Shown: one piece after another, positions 23,801 to 35,177 of the stretch
Position numbering within the stretch: the first letter of the stretch is position 1
Layout of the letters: each line of letters starts with the position of its first letter
Assembly: GCA_023052935.1 (NCBI GenBank)
Contig: CM041294.1
Span: 101,191,616 to 101,255,615 of the forward strand
DNA: 64,000 nucleotides
Source: Piezodorus guildinii
Taxonomy: Eukaryota > Arthropoda > Insecta > Hemiptera > Pentatomidae
Direction of reading: 5' to 3'
Translations under genes and position numbers: made by a program
The notes under the pieces: model-generated
Database searches by the model: none
Told to the model about the DNA's origin: nothing
What the model saw: the letters and a program-made list of their open reading frames with translations, nothing else

Positions 23801-26170
23801 AACATGGGGTTATCAATATTATTTAATTAATTTAATAGTTAATTCAATAATAAATTTCCACCCCTCAGCATCCTCAATATATAACAGTATAAAGTAGTTA
23901 GGATTTAATAAAAAATTTCTGACATCATCTGGTACCGATACGTACAACCCATCGAATTTTAATCAAAATATGGATCCAAATATCTAGTTATGTTCTTCTA
24001 TGAGATTTGATTGCTTATATGAGTGAGAAAAAAAAAACAAACATAAAAATGGTAATTCAATTATTTAACTTTAGGAAATCAAATTAGATGCACACGTTGT
24101 TGTACTCAGCTCAAAACTGTTTTACATTTTATAAAATTCCATTCTTACAAAAATATAAGTATTAGACACAGTATTTAATTTTTCAGGAAAGTACCATATA
24201 ATGATATATTTGTTTGTTTGTTTTGTGATAACTTGAATGTTAATTTTTTTTTAATATAGTAATTCCTAATCATTTTAACTTATAGTTTTAGTCTTCGAAA
24301 AGTAAGTAATACATCTATCAATGCATACAAAATTAAAAAAACAAAACACTATTGTCTTGAAATTTTTCTTACATTAGATCAAAATAGAAAATATATAAGT
24401 TTAAAAGAAAATAAATTGTAAAGAAGAATATTCTGAACTACTACTACAACTATAGCTATATCACTTTAACTACATAACATAGCTTATTACTAAGTTAAAT
24501 AACTACTTAGCTAACTACAGTGAGTGTCAAAAGTATTCGGAATACGTTTTATTTTTATTTAATAAATATTTTTTACAACTCTCAGTTTCTATAGCTTTTT
24601 AAACTGATGAATCGTTAAAAGAGAACCCCATGTACAAATTTACTAGCATATTACAGAAAAGTATTTTGCTTAAAAAAAAATATATCCGATTAACAAACTA
24701 AGTATTTATGGGCCCAAACAAAAAGGAACATTTGGACATACGATACTTAAAATGAAAATTACCTAAAAAAAAAAAAAAATCATGAACAGAACAATATTTA
24801 ACTACAAAAAATTACTAATCAATATGTAGTGAAATCAGTATGTTTGTTATCAGGTTAAAATATGTTATTCTACAAACAGGTTTTCCAACCGGGTTTTTAT
24901 ATATTGTTACTGTATTAATGTAGCAATGAATTATTCAGTAAAATTCGTAAACTTTTGTTCAAAAAGTTAAAAGAAAATCTATTTTGTCGTGATTTCTGGT
25001 TTCGGCTATTGTTTACATTCCTGCCAACATTAAAAAGTAGAGAAAATGTCTTTAAAAACAAAATAATATCTATTAAATAACAGAATGATAGCAAATTTCG
25101 AATAGATTTTTTTAACCCGCTGAAAATAAATAATTTTGAAACGACTTCCTGATGAATGAACTTTGTTGGCAAACCAATGGAAATCCTTTTCTATTCCGGA
25201 AATGCCCTTGAGTGTTAGATCATATTAAACAACCACAACAGTTATGTAAAGGACAAAGGCCGAAACGGAAAATGGAAGAAACGTCGCGCACGATTCAGAG
25301 ATTTTAGTTGTTACTTGTTGTATTTTCTGAATTTGAGAATTATATTGTTCACGTTATGTTTCTACATGGTTAGGCTGTCCTATTGGAACCGGAACAACTC
25401 CACAGCATTCAATTGTACTAGTACAAACCCTACCTCCACGACTATTGTAGGTCTTGGTTTTGGTGGTGACAGTATGTCGTCGGTGACCGTTTTTTTTCTT
25501 ACAGTAGGTTAGTAAGGCAGAATCGTGTACTCTGAAATAGTATGAGGAACTTGGATAGATAACGTCTTCATTGAAGGATTGTAGTAACATTAGGGGGGTA
25601 ATTTAGTGTGATAATTTTAATTTTTATTACTGAAAAAAACTACAAATAAGTCAATTATAAGTCAAGACCTTTAGATCCGTTAATTTTTACAGTAAAGTTC
25701 CAGAAATATTGATTTGGATAGAAATATAATTAAAGATGAAGTCTTAACTTTTACGCTCGCTTCTCCACTCTGAGGGAACATTAAATTTTATTAGTGATTA
25801 TGTAGAATGAAACTTAGACCACAATTTTATTTTTTATTAAATTAAGTATTATTAAAAACGCATATTTTCCTTTATTTTATTTTTTTTTAAGCTACTGTAC
25901 CTAAAGCTTCTGAAAGCCATGCCTATAGAAATTTAAGAGAAAACAAAAATGGCTGGGTCACCCAGGACTGGTTACGGGTTAAAGGTAGTTTATCGTTTTC
26001 AATAAAGAATGTATTCCCCACAATCTGGACCTTTTCTGTTCACTGTTCTTTATTTTAGGAAAAACAATGAAAAAGGGAAAAGAAAGCCACGAATAAGTCA
26101 GGACAGTTAATAATTGAATTTTTCAGATTGTTTTAGTATTACTACCACCTTACTAAGGGATCTATTTCAG
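23801..26170. other. Non-coding, no gene recognised
   Basis: AT-rich DNA. The frames at 24915-25172 and 25315-25590 lack any recognisable domain. The stretch 25230-25560 is slightly GC-richer, but I cannot assign it. Confidence 0.4.
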
Positions 26171-26181
26171 TCTTTAATTTT

Positions 26182-26901
26182 AAATCACAATAGTTCCTAT
26201 TCATCCCTTTTTACTTAGTCTGCTAGTGTTCTCCTCAAGGTAGTATCCTAGGACCCATCCTTTACACAGTCTATACAGCTGATATCCCAACCCTTCTCGA
26301 CACCTTCCGTTCTACTAATGCTGATGACTCTTGTGGTTGTTCAATCAATAACGATTGCCTCTCAACTCTTAATCCCACACCAGAGACTTTGAGGTATGGT
26401 GTCAGAATTGGATAATTAGTCAATTCCAGAAACTACGACATCTGCTCTACAGTACTTTAATATATTCCGCTAGTCCCGGTTGAACAGATTCGCTATCTGT
26501 TCACAAGACTGAAACGACAAGAAACTACCCGCCGCTTTCGCTTACTTCAACACTTACAGGACAGACGCTCTAACCTTCCACTAATATACTAAAGGCTCAT
26601 TTATATTACCAGTATAAGGCCTACCTGGTCGTACGTAGTTGAGCTTTAGGGCTCTACTAAACCATCTAATTCTTTCCGTATTCAATCCTTACAACCCAAA
26701 ATCCTTCGAATAATCCTCAATGCTCCTTACTTTGTCACGAATGAACTCATCATAAAGACCTCAATATTCCATATGTTGCTTATTATCTAGTGGATTGCTG
26801 CCAATAGGCATTTTCTCTTTATGTATTTTATCTGACAGCTAATTTATTTGATTTATTAACTAATACAGTGTAATCTCAATAAATAATAAATTAAAAAAAA
26901 T
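26182..26901 (+). mobile_element. 5'-truncated Jockey fragment
   Basis: Bounded by a perfect 11-bp target duplication, TCTTTAATTTT, at 26171-26181 and 26902-26912. The content matches the RT C-terminal half and 3' UTR of the element at 34425-38001: a decayed P-Q-G-S-I-L-G-P region near 26240, an A-D-D-S remnant near 26320, then the W-G/L-W-G block and a tail CAATAAATAATAAATTAAAA. There are many small deletions and stops, and no usable frame. Confidence 0.85.
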
Positions 26902-26912
26902 TCTTTAATTTT

Positions 26913-27917
26913 GATCCCTTAAAAGAACAAGTCTGGGCTTCCTGTATTTCTGTTGTATAATTACTTTGAATTCTTCCTTATAAATAAATTATTTTTGTTT
27001 TTACCCATGAAGTTGTAAAATGCTACGGGACGGTCCCTCGAACAACTGGGTCAACGATGTAACAAAAGAATGGACTTGTTTCTGGCTTCCAGCGAAGTGT
27101 GGCTCATCCGTCAAACCCTCTAGACTAAACAGTTCTTAGTCGTTGGAGTTACAATTAGTCCTTATAAGCCCATTATTAGAACGTGGATGACCGAAAATGA
27201 ACACTCTTAGTAAAGAACTTGTCACCTTGTAAGACTCGCGTGTCGCATACTAACGGCTTAGTTACCGTAATTGTTGTCAGGTAGCAATTAGAGTAATGTC
27301 TTGACCATTTAATAGGTCTTTTAAAGTAGCAAAAAGAATTATTGTTAAATCAAAATTAATGATAAGGTATGTAAGTGACTAAAATAAAAAAGGAAATAGT
27401 ACTTTTTACTACACTTAGTCATTATTGTTCCTAAAAGGTCCGACCTTCTTTTAGAGTTTTTTTTTATTTTTACTTATTCTTTTAATGATCACTAATTGAT
27501 AAAATTTATCTATAATTTTTTGATCTATTGATCAAATACCAACCTTCAAACATTTTACTTGATTTTGAGAGTATTATTTCAATTATTTTTTTTACGAAGT
27601 TTGATATCGGCCAAATAAATAACATTTCTTTATTATATCTGACCTCTCCTAAAGGTCGGCGATTAATCTGTATAAACCACTTACAACTTACTACCAGTTA
27701 ACATTTTTAAGGAACAATATAAAAAAATATCGATGAATGTGAAATAACCAAATCGTTTTTAACATTTTTTTTTCTACCGACATTACGATATTTCGGATTC
27801 GTATTCGTTAACGTAATAATGAGACATATTAATTCACTTTTCATAATCTTTTGACAATTTAGATATCCACTAAATAAGAAATAAAAAATAACTTAATAAA
27901 ATAAAATAGAATATATA

Positions 27918-27959
<42 letters not shown>

Positions 27960-28483
27960 ATTATTATTTTATTTTATTTCTTACACACACATATATATAA
28001 TATATATATATAATGTATATAACTTACTGGAAAGGATTTTCAATTCCAATGTTTTTTAATTTTCTTTCTTGGCCATGATTTTTGTTTTTTAATGTTTGTA
28101 TTATTTTTAGTTTTTTAAAACAACAAATTCATAAAAAAACAAAACGGAAACAACAATCACCCTTTATTATTTATAAATGATTCTATAAATATTTCTTGTC
28201 TGGAAGCATTAAAAATTCGCAAACAAGATAGGTGTTCACAAAAGTGTTGTATGTATTGCGTATTTTAAATATGTCGAGACAGAAAATTTAAATACCTAGC
28301 GAGAAAATCCTTACTCTAGTTTATATCCTCGCACAGTATAAGAATATAAAATAACTAATGCCAACGGGCAATACGAGGCCTGAACCGTGGACTGTATATA
28401 CCATTGTTGCTGTATGTATATGAAATGTTTGTCTATTTATTTTGTAAATAAAGTTGGAGGATAAGAAAAAAAAAAAAAAAAAA

Positions 28484-28523
<40 letters not shown>

Positions 28524-28730
28524 ATTGAAATCGTATATGTTATTTATAATTATATTTGTTGTGATCGAACGATTTAATTAGCAACAAAAACATCTAATCA
28601 GTGCTGAGCCAACAGCTTATGCTAATATATTCCTCAAAACTGTGAAACACTGTCCTTAAATATATATTTATTTATAGGAGGTTTATCAGTAAAACGAGAT
28701 TAGTTATCCACTTATGCGATTGGAAGTGCT
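26913..28730. other. Non-coding with AT microsatellites
   Basis: Very AT-rich. Perfect or near-perfect (TA)n blocks lie at about 27913-27955, 27990-28018 and 28488-28520, some mirrored around ATTATTATTATT so they could extrude cruciforms. The segment 27000-27330 is less AT-rich and apparently unique. No gene is recognised. Confidence 0.5.
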
Positions 28731-29687
28731 TAACTACACTCAATGTGTAAAGAATTAATTAATTAAATTGAATATCAATGGAAACATGTGTTTTATTAAA
28801 AAACCTATTATATTTTTATCTACAACAATTAGTTAGAGTTTGGGGTAATTACCTTCAGCTTAAGATGTTCACACACGGGGCGCTCTGCTTCTTTGACAGG
28901 CCGCAAGTCGGCAGCACGGTCATGAATTTCCCTTTTCAGGAACCATAAACAGTTAGTTTTATGTGCTTTTCATCACTCTCCATTACCCTTTACAATTCTG
29001 TGTATCAGATAATTTTTTTTTCTAAAATTTTTAGGTAGGCATATCATACATCTATATTACTTTCTTGTGTTCAAAAACACAAAAAGTGCATAGAAAACTA
29101 TGTTTACACTTTTCTTCCCTTTAGTTGTTTAATAGATTCGCTCAACTTTGATATTTAACCGTCCTTAATCAGTGTCATTAAGATGATATGGTTAATTGTT
29201 TGGAATGTACAAAATTAAAGGTAGTTTAGAAGAAGAAATTTAAAATATCGGCATTTAAGTCCTGTCAGACTATTTCAATCAGAATTGACCCTGCATGATA
29301 TTAAATGAATTATAAGCTCATTAAATTTTACATCGATATAGCGAGTTTAATCAAAATCGATAGGGGCGTTTTTGAGAAAATCGTTAAAAAGATGCAAAAT
29401 GCATGGTATAAAGTGGCCTTCTGGTTAGCCGATTTCGATGAAAAAGTTGCTGTGACATCTCGGGCGTATAGGTGTCCTAAATATGTAATTTCAGTTTGGT
29501 AGGATTTTTTGTTTAACGCTAGACTTACCACACACACTCACAGACACACAGTACTTTTTTCGGGTATGGGTCATTTGGACTCAGGAGACCCTGAAACGTG
29601 TATTTCCGTCGAAAACTGGAATTAGAAAATTTTCACGATCGCAATACTTTCCCCTACTATATATTTCACATATAGGTAAGTGAAAGT
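28731..29687 (+). repeat. R-family repeat, copy 4 (uninterrupted body)
   Basis: Contains the family blocks in order: ATCAATGGAAACATGTG, TTTTTTTCTAAAATTTTTAG, AAAATATCGGCATTTAAG, AAATTTTACATCGATATAGC, TGCATGGTATAAAGTGGCC, ACATCTCGGGCGTATAGG, CAGGAGACCCTGAAACGTG and GAAAATTTTCACGATCGC. It ends in GGTAAGTGAAAGT at 29675-29687. The first ~100 bp with the TCTGGTGCGGGC start is replaced by unrelated sequence. About 120 bp of GC-richer sequence near 28860-28960 is not seen in the other copies. A 65-codon frame spans 29305-29502. Confidence 0.7.
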
Positions 29688-29959
29688 AATAGATTAAATA
29701 AAACAAAGGCTATCACTGTAGCAGGTCTCTAGGCCAGAGCCTCGATAGTCTTCTGGTCAAATTATAGGAGTTTGTGGCAGTAGATAGGTTTTGTGTCAGT
29801 GGGTTTGAATCTAAAAAAAAATTAAAAATAGTTATGTGATCATCGAATGAATAAAATTAGGCCTCCTATAGTTCGTATAGCAATATAGTAGGGGTTAGGG
29901 TTAGGGTATTGGAATAGGTGCTCAACCTTTTGGTAATTAGCACCGAATAAATTTGTAGT

Positions 29960-31025
29960 AACAGATTTTTTTCTTCTTTTTTTTATTTATTTTTCCTTCT
30001 ATTTTTTTTATTGTTCATTTTTTTGACACATTCTGAATTAGTGAATTATTCCAATTTTTTATTTTATTTATTTAGTTTTTTCTTATTACTATCTTCTTTT
30101 TTTTTATTTATTTAATTTTTTTTCGTATACTTCCGGGAGCAGAGAACATTCTTTGACGAACCTAATTAGTGAACTAACTGTTTCACTAGAGTCCTTCAAG
30201 CTCTCACTCAACAATCTTCTAGATTAAGTTTATCCATTAGTAAATGGAATTTGGGGCAGTTCTCAATTATATGTTTTATTGAGAGAGGCACTCTACACAA
30301 GTCACACATTGGTACGGGCTGCCTGAGGATGAGATGGAGATGTGTGATCTGCTATGTCCGATGCGAAGTCTCGCCAGAGCAGTTTCTTCACGGCGATTAC
30401 TTCGCAATGATGTATTCCATGGATGAGGCGATTGCTTGATATTTCTTAATTTATTGCTGTTGTCAAATTCTGACCACACTTGTTCCCAAGCCTAATATAT
30501 TTTTACCATAAGGTAATTTTTTAGGTCTTCGTTGATGTAAGTTGGGTGAATTTGGACGTTTGACAATGCAGCTTCTTTCGCAGCCCGATCCGCTTCTTCA
30601 TTACCATCAATGCCTACGTGGGATGGAATCTACAAGAACACAAGTTCTTTTTTCAGTATTTTTAAATCTCCCATATATTTTCTGATCTTATTAATTATTG
30701 GGTTATCAATGCAGATATTATGAAGGCTCTTAAGGGCAGAAAGGGAATCAGTGTATATAATGAACTTTGACTCATCACGTGACCTAATGAATTCGAGTGC
30801 ATTTGATATTGCTACAAGTTCCGCACTATATATGCTACTTAGGTTAGGCAGTTTGAACTTAAGGGTACTTACGGGTGTAATAATAGATGAACCAACATGA
30901 TCATTTATTTTGGACCCATCTGTGAATATTTTTGCAATATAGTATTTATCAGAAGAGAGATATTTTATACTCCAGGGAATGGAATGGGTTATGGGTATTA
31001 TAAATATATTGGACACAAGGATAAT
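29960..31025 (-). mobile_element. 5'-truncated I-type LINE (RNase H and C-terminal zinc motif)
   Basis: The minus strand from about 30915 reads I-F-T-D-G-S-K, then Y-S-A-E-L-V-A-I, then I-Y-T-D-S-L-S-A-L, then (after a stop replacing Trp in [W]-I-P-S-H-V-G-I) G-N-E-E-A-D. These are the four acidic motifs of RNase H, which among insect LINEs marks the I group. Downstream come E-T-A-L-A-R-L-R-I-G-H-S and, after a frameshift, C-D-L-C-x7-H-x4-C. The 3' UTR is T-rich on the plus strand (29960-30125). At least two stops and one frameshift are visible, and the endonuclease and RT are missing. The family differs from the intact I-type element at 48502-54481. Confidence 0.8.
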
Positions 31026-31804
31026 TACCAATAAAAATTTAAAAATCGCAATACTTAGTCGTAAACTATCGAAAGATTATCTAATTTACCCGTTATGCAG
31101 ATGATAATCCAACTAATTGGCACTATTTTCAAAGACGTTCACTTGAAGTAATGGAAGGTAATTAATTAGCCTAGAGATAAATGCGGGGACATAAAGTCGG
31201 AGAAAGCGTTAATGGATATCGGGAACCGTTCCTCTGAAAATTCATGAATATTCCCGAGACGGCAATGTGTACTCAGTTAACGGCCTGATGCGAACTTTAT
31301 ATAAGGCTCAATAACTGTTATAGGTATCTGTTACACAACTTTTGTCGAACTGTCCAAAGTTATTTATTCCATTATTCCTGTTTGTTTAGGGATACGTGGA
31401 AACAGGCAGTTACATAGATCGGGCCGATCTGGGTGTTGCGAATCGGTGACTGACAGAGGGAGAACTGTGACGGTGAGATGTACGGTTGTTATCTGTAATG
31501 TGGTCTAGACTACTTCAGGAATCGGTCGTATTAATTAGTACACGCATTAATTAGAATTTCATCTTCCATATGAAGTCACTTAGAGGGCTCGTTATGCCTA
31601 TCTCTTTACAGTCTATAGCACTCATTATTCAATCCACGTGAGCAAGCCTAGTAATTAAAATTTTAATGAGTTGTCAAAACCATAAGCCGATTGCTCTTCC
31701 TCACGTATAGCATCATCAGGCTAGGTTTCTAAATCAAGTTTCTTTTTAATTTTTTTTATTGTTTGAGACGGGGCATCATTACAATCCATTATAATTTAAA
31801 CAAA
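31026..31804. other. Non-coding, apparently unique
   Basis: Less AT-rich than its surroundings, with no coding frame and no match elsewhere in the window. It could be host intergenic or regulatory sequence. Confidence 0.35.
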
Positions 31805-31943
31805 TCTAGTGCGCGCAACACACGACTTTTACTTACCCTTCTTGTTAAAGTCAATTTAAATAGTTCTAAGAATTTTTAAATAGACTTGAGATAAAAAAAA
31901 AATATATTAAAGAATTAATTAAATTTAATTTAAAAAGAAACAT

Positions 31944-33367
31944 TTTTTTTTCCACTTCATTTATTGATTAGCACCTGTCAGCAGTTTTGTGACAATGAGC
32001 AAATAGAATAGAATAATAAACAAAATAATGTAATGTCAGGCATGAGGAAGGACAGTACCCAGCAGCACGTCTTCTCCTCAGGTTTTTTTATGAATGTTTG
32101 TCTAGCATTATTTAAATTATTGAAGTCTTTATTTTATTTTAGAGTGTTAATAAGGTTATCATTATACGATTAGGGACCATTTGGAGGGTTCGTAGCTAGA
32201 GTGAAGTAAGCGAGCTCTTGGAGAAGGCCCAAAAGGGGCTGGATAAGATTATTCAACCCTCTAATTATTTGTGAAATGTGGGATGAATTTTCACCTGAAG
32301 ACGGCTGCTGGTGTATTTCCCTCCTTACACCCAAGCCTATTTGGTTCATTGTTGGAAGGCGGAAAAGAGTAATTTGGCCTCATCTGGAGGGCTGATGATT
32401 CCCGTGGCTGGATTGGTGGTATCATAGACTGGGTTGGTGGTCCCAATGGTTGCAGTTCCTGTTGTCGAGTCTGAGCTCTCAGCTGCTGAACTGGTAACTC
32501 TATCTGTGTACCATTATTCTGAGATGGTGGGTTGATTGACGTTTTTTGACGAAGATTTGGAAATTCGTCGTAACTTCGTGGTGGAGGATGAGGTCGTTCG
32601 GAGCGGTGTGTTCGTGAAGATCGTTGAATCCTCAACTCCGTCAGAACTTGGCACCCACGGTTGTTGGCTGGATGTTCTCCCTGGCAGTTGGCGCATTTCG
32701 CTGGTATTTCCCTTGCCTTCGTACAATTTGCGCTGTCGTGGCTAATACCACATCTCACACAACGTGGAGGTTGGTTACAGTACGAATTCGTGTGACCGTA
32801 CTGCTGGCACCTGATACACTGTGGTATGACTCTTCTTTTTCTGGGTTCTTAAACTCTTTTTTTTGTGTAAAATATAGATTGAATTTCAAAATTTTTTTGA
32901 TTGAAGGTTGATTTCGAGATGTCAACGAAAAACATGGGGAGTGGTATTTTTAATCTAGAAATCACATTAGTTATGTTTTCAACTTTATAACCATTTTTTT
33001 ATATATCTTTTTTTATTTCTAAAATAGGAGTAGGGTGGTGGAGGAGATTGATAAGTATGAAAATCAGCTTCTGAATTCTTAAGGCTGCTTACTAATTTTC
33101 GATATACTTCTGAGGTAGAGGGGTTACCCCCTTAAGTGTAGTTTTAAGGTGAAATGAATTTGGAGACGATTTATTTTCCAAAAATTTTACGAAAGCTTGG
33201 TAATCTCGGATGCCGTAAATGAATATTAGAGGTGTTTTGTCTTTGGGGGGCTTTGCATTGTTGGTAGGCTGATCTATCTCATTTAAGTTTACTAGCGGAG
33301 CATAAGTGTTACTTACTGGGATGGTCATGTCATTTCCTGCAACTACTGTTATTTGCCTACGTGGAAT
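31944..33367 (-). mobile_element. Jockey derivative with ORF1 but no ORF2
   Basis: Bounded by an 11-bp target duplication with one mismatch (AAAAGAAACAT at 31933-31943, AAAAGAGACAT at 33368-33378). On the minus strand it begins inside ORF1, runs through the knuckles to the natural ORF1 stop at 32170-32172, and goes straight into a 3' UTR and poly(A). An ATG lies just after the ORF1 stop, as expected for ORF2, but its frame closes after seven codons. Essentially all of ORF2 (about 2.6 kb) is missing. Either ORF2 was deleted in the parent, or this is a non-autonomous subfamily mobilised in trans. Confidence 0.7.
32170..33367 (-). pseudogene. Jockey ORF1 (5'-truncated, broken)
   Basis: Pieces in order on the minus strand: P-R-R-Q-I-T-V-V-A-G-N near 33360; a segment P-P-K-D-K-T-P-L-I-F-I-Y-G-I; the pre-knuckle block N-I-T-N-V-I-S-R-L-K-I-P-L-P-M-F-F-V-D-I near 32965; then three knuckles, C-I-R-C-x4-H-x4-C, C-V-R-C-x3-H-x4-C and C-A-N-C-x3-H-x6-C (about 32830-32640). 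A Gln/Pro-rich stretch and a closing helix (L-I-Q-P-L-L-G-L-L-Q-E-L) resemble the ends of the two other Jockey ORF1 proteins. Frameshifts or stops lie near 33090, 33005, 32850 and 32290. Its function would be RNA coating, but this copy cannot be translated through. Confidence 0.75.
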
Positions 33368-33770
33368 AAAAGAGACATGTGTTTTATTAAATAATCTATC
33401 TTTTATCACAACAATACGTTAGTTTTATCGGATTCTCATCACTCTCCATTTAATTTTACAATCCCATGTATAACATATTATTTTTTCTAAAATATTAGCT
33501 TACTGAAGGTATATCATACGTCTATATTATAGTTTACATGTTCAAAAACACCAATATTGCATAAATAAATAAGTTCTTTCTATTTTAGTTGGATATCGTA
33601 TTCGTTAAAATTACGTATCATTCCGTTGTTTATCATTACTAAATAGTTTATATAGTTATTTTTGTATAATTCAAGTTACTTTACAGGTATTTAAAACATC
33701 TACATTTAAGCCATGTCAGACTATTTCAGTCAGAATGAAACCATTTATAACTAAGTATTCAATGGGAATT

Positions 33771-34413
33771 AGATAGCTTAGTGAGTCCTAAATGTTATAA
33801 TACTGGAGCCAGAGACAGATTTTGGTAACCCCTCGAACATATACCTAGAAATAATTTTAAATAATATTTAGTTATCTTCTACACCTAAAACCGCGCGTCA
33901 TGCTGTTCTAGATTGTAAACCAAACTGCGCTCTGCTTTGATAAAAAATATGCATGGAAAATACATCGAGAACCTATTTCAATTTTTTTTTTTTTTTAATT
34001 CGTATGTGTTATAATGTAAAGTGAAATCGAGTCTAATGTGAGCTCCAACGTTTCCAAAATTATCTTGAACGCACTCTAGAAGTTAGTTTTATTTTCTTCG
34101 AAATATTTTCCTGATTTTAAAACTGCAAACCTTTCAGCTTAATAGTGTAGGTAAAATACAAAAGCGAAACTAATTTTTTCGTCGAACATCTTAGTATGTA
34201 TCTCTACTACCACATTTATCATGAAGTGTTTTAAGATAAAAAATAATTATAAATCATCATAATTTTTTTAAAAAATTACAATATTTTTTATTATTATTCA
34301 TTATAAAGGATTTGAGTGTTTATTAGATAAAATAAAATAGAAAATTTTAATATAACTTAATAATGAGAATAAAAAGATATCAAAATACTCATTTTTTTAA
34401 AAATGCCCTTTAG
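33771..34413. other. Non-coding, no gene recognised
   Basis: AT-rich intergenic DNA; nothing supported on either strand. Confidence 0.4.
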
Positions 34414-34424
34414 TTTTTTTTTTT

Positions 34425-35177
34425 GGACACGCCTCTGACACATGCCCGAAATCTCGGACTGAGGCAGCAAAGTGCGCTCTTTGCGGGGAAGGCCACCCGG
34501 CGAGCTATAGGGGCTGCATCGTTTACAAAAGCCTACTTCGCCAGAGATCTCAAAACATACCTGTAAAAAGAGATGATCAGAATATTCGTCCTCAAGTGCC
34601 AGAGTTGAATAATTTGTCTGATTTTCCTTCAATTCAGCAACCTACCAATTTCATCACTCCGCAGCAGCCGACCACATCAGCAGCCAGAGTTTCTACTGAG
34701 GAAACAAGGGAATCTCTCCCCGAGGTCACAACTATCAAGAAGAAACCTACTACTAGTCAGGCGCCTCCGAACTCCCAATTCAAGCCTCCGTCCTCCCGTC
34801 CTAAACCACAATCTTCCCGTCAACCGATCAATCCCCATAATCTACCCTTGCGGGTGAAACTTCCTCCTGAGAATCTCAATAAAATCCCTGAACGCCCTTA
34901 TGATCAACCAACTCAGCCAAAACCCCAACCTCCAGTATCTCAGCGGACTGAACAGCTTCGTACCCCACGGCGAGTTCAGCCCCAAGCCAACAATCCTGAA
35001 CCAATCAACTATCCATCCCAGGTCTCTTATCCTCCTCATCCGTTTCCCAACCATGATCCTTTTAACACATTCTCCATTCTCCAGTCCTTTCTCTCAGATC
35101 TTAGAGATACCATCCAACCGCTAATTACCCTTCTCACTAGAGTCCTTTCCCAAATCCCTTTTAATTTCCCACGATGA
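34425..35177 (+). CDS. Jockey ORF1, C-terminal part
   Basis: The frame is open from the truncation point: G-H-A-S-D-T-C closes one knuckle, C-A-L-C-x3-H-x6-C forms the next, then about 170 residues very rich in Pro, Gln, Ser and Asn, ending in the hydrophobic helix (T-I-Q-P-L-I-T-L-L-T-R-V-L) also seen in the other Jockey ORF1 proteins. The N-terminal half and first knuckles are lost, so there is no native start codon. The stop TGA overlaps the ORF2 ATG (ATGA at 35174-35177), an arrangement that suggests coupled termination and re-initiation. Not functional alone. Confidence 0.8.
   Translation, partial: GHASDTCPKSRTEAAKCALCGEGHPASYRGCIVYKSLLRQRSQNIPVKRDDQNIRPQVPELNNLSDFPSIQQPTNFITPQQPTTSAARVSTEETRESLPEVTTIKKKPTTSQAPPNSQFKPPSSRPKPQSSRQPINPHNLPLRVKLPPENLNKIPERPYDQPTQPKPQPPVSQRTEQLRTPRRVQPQANNPEPINYPSQVSYPPHPFPNHDPFNTFSILQSFLSDLRDTIQPLITLLTRVLSQIPFNFPR

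Larger units (their letters stand above)
31805..33770 (+). repeat. R-family repeat, copy 5 (interrupted)
   Basis: Starts TCTAGTGCGCGCAACAC at 31805 and runs to AAAAGAAACAT, where a minus-strand Jockey derivative is inserted. It resumes at about 33368 with GACATGTGTTTTATTAAATA and continues through TTTTTTCTAAAATATTAGC, ACATTTAAGCCATGTCAGAC and TCAGTCAGAATG before the match is lost near 33770. The 3' end of the family is absent. Confidence 0.7.

Noticed and set aside
27909..28520. CRISPR-like or satellite array
   Set aside because: Plain (TA)n microsatellites; there are no spacers or long unit repeats.
28731..29687. R family as a Helitron
   Set aside because: Starts with TC and has a small hairpin near the 3' end, but the end is GTAAGTGAAAGT, not CTRR, and it has inverted ends, which Helitrons lack.
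29885..29910. GGGGTTAGGGTTAGGGT, telomere-like
   Set aside because: Only two TTAGGG units, and the usual insect repeat is TTAGG; chance or a scrap, not a telomere.
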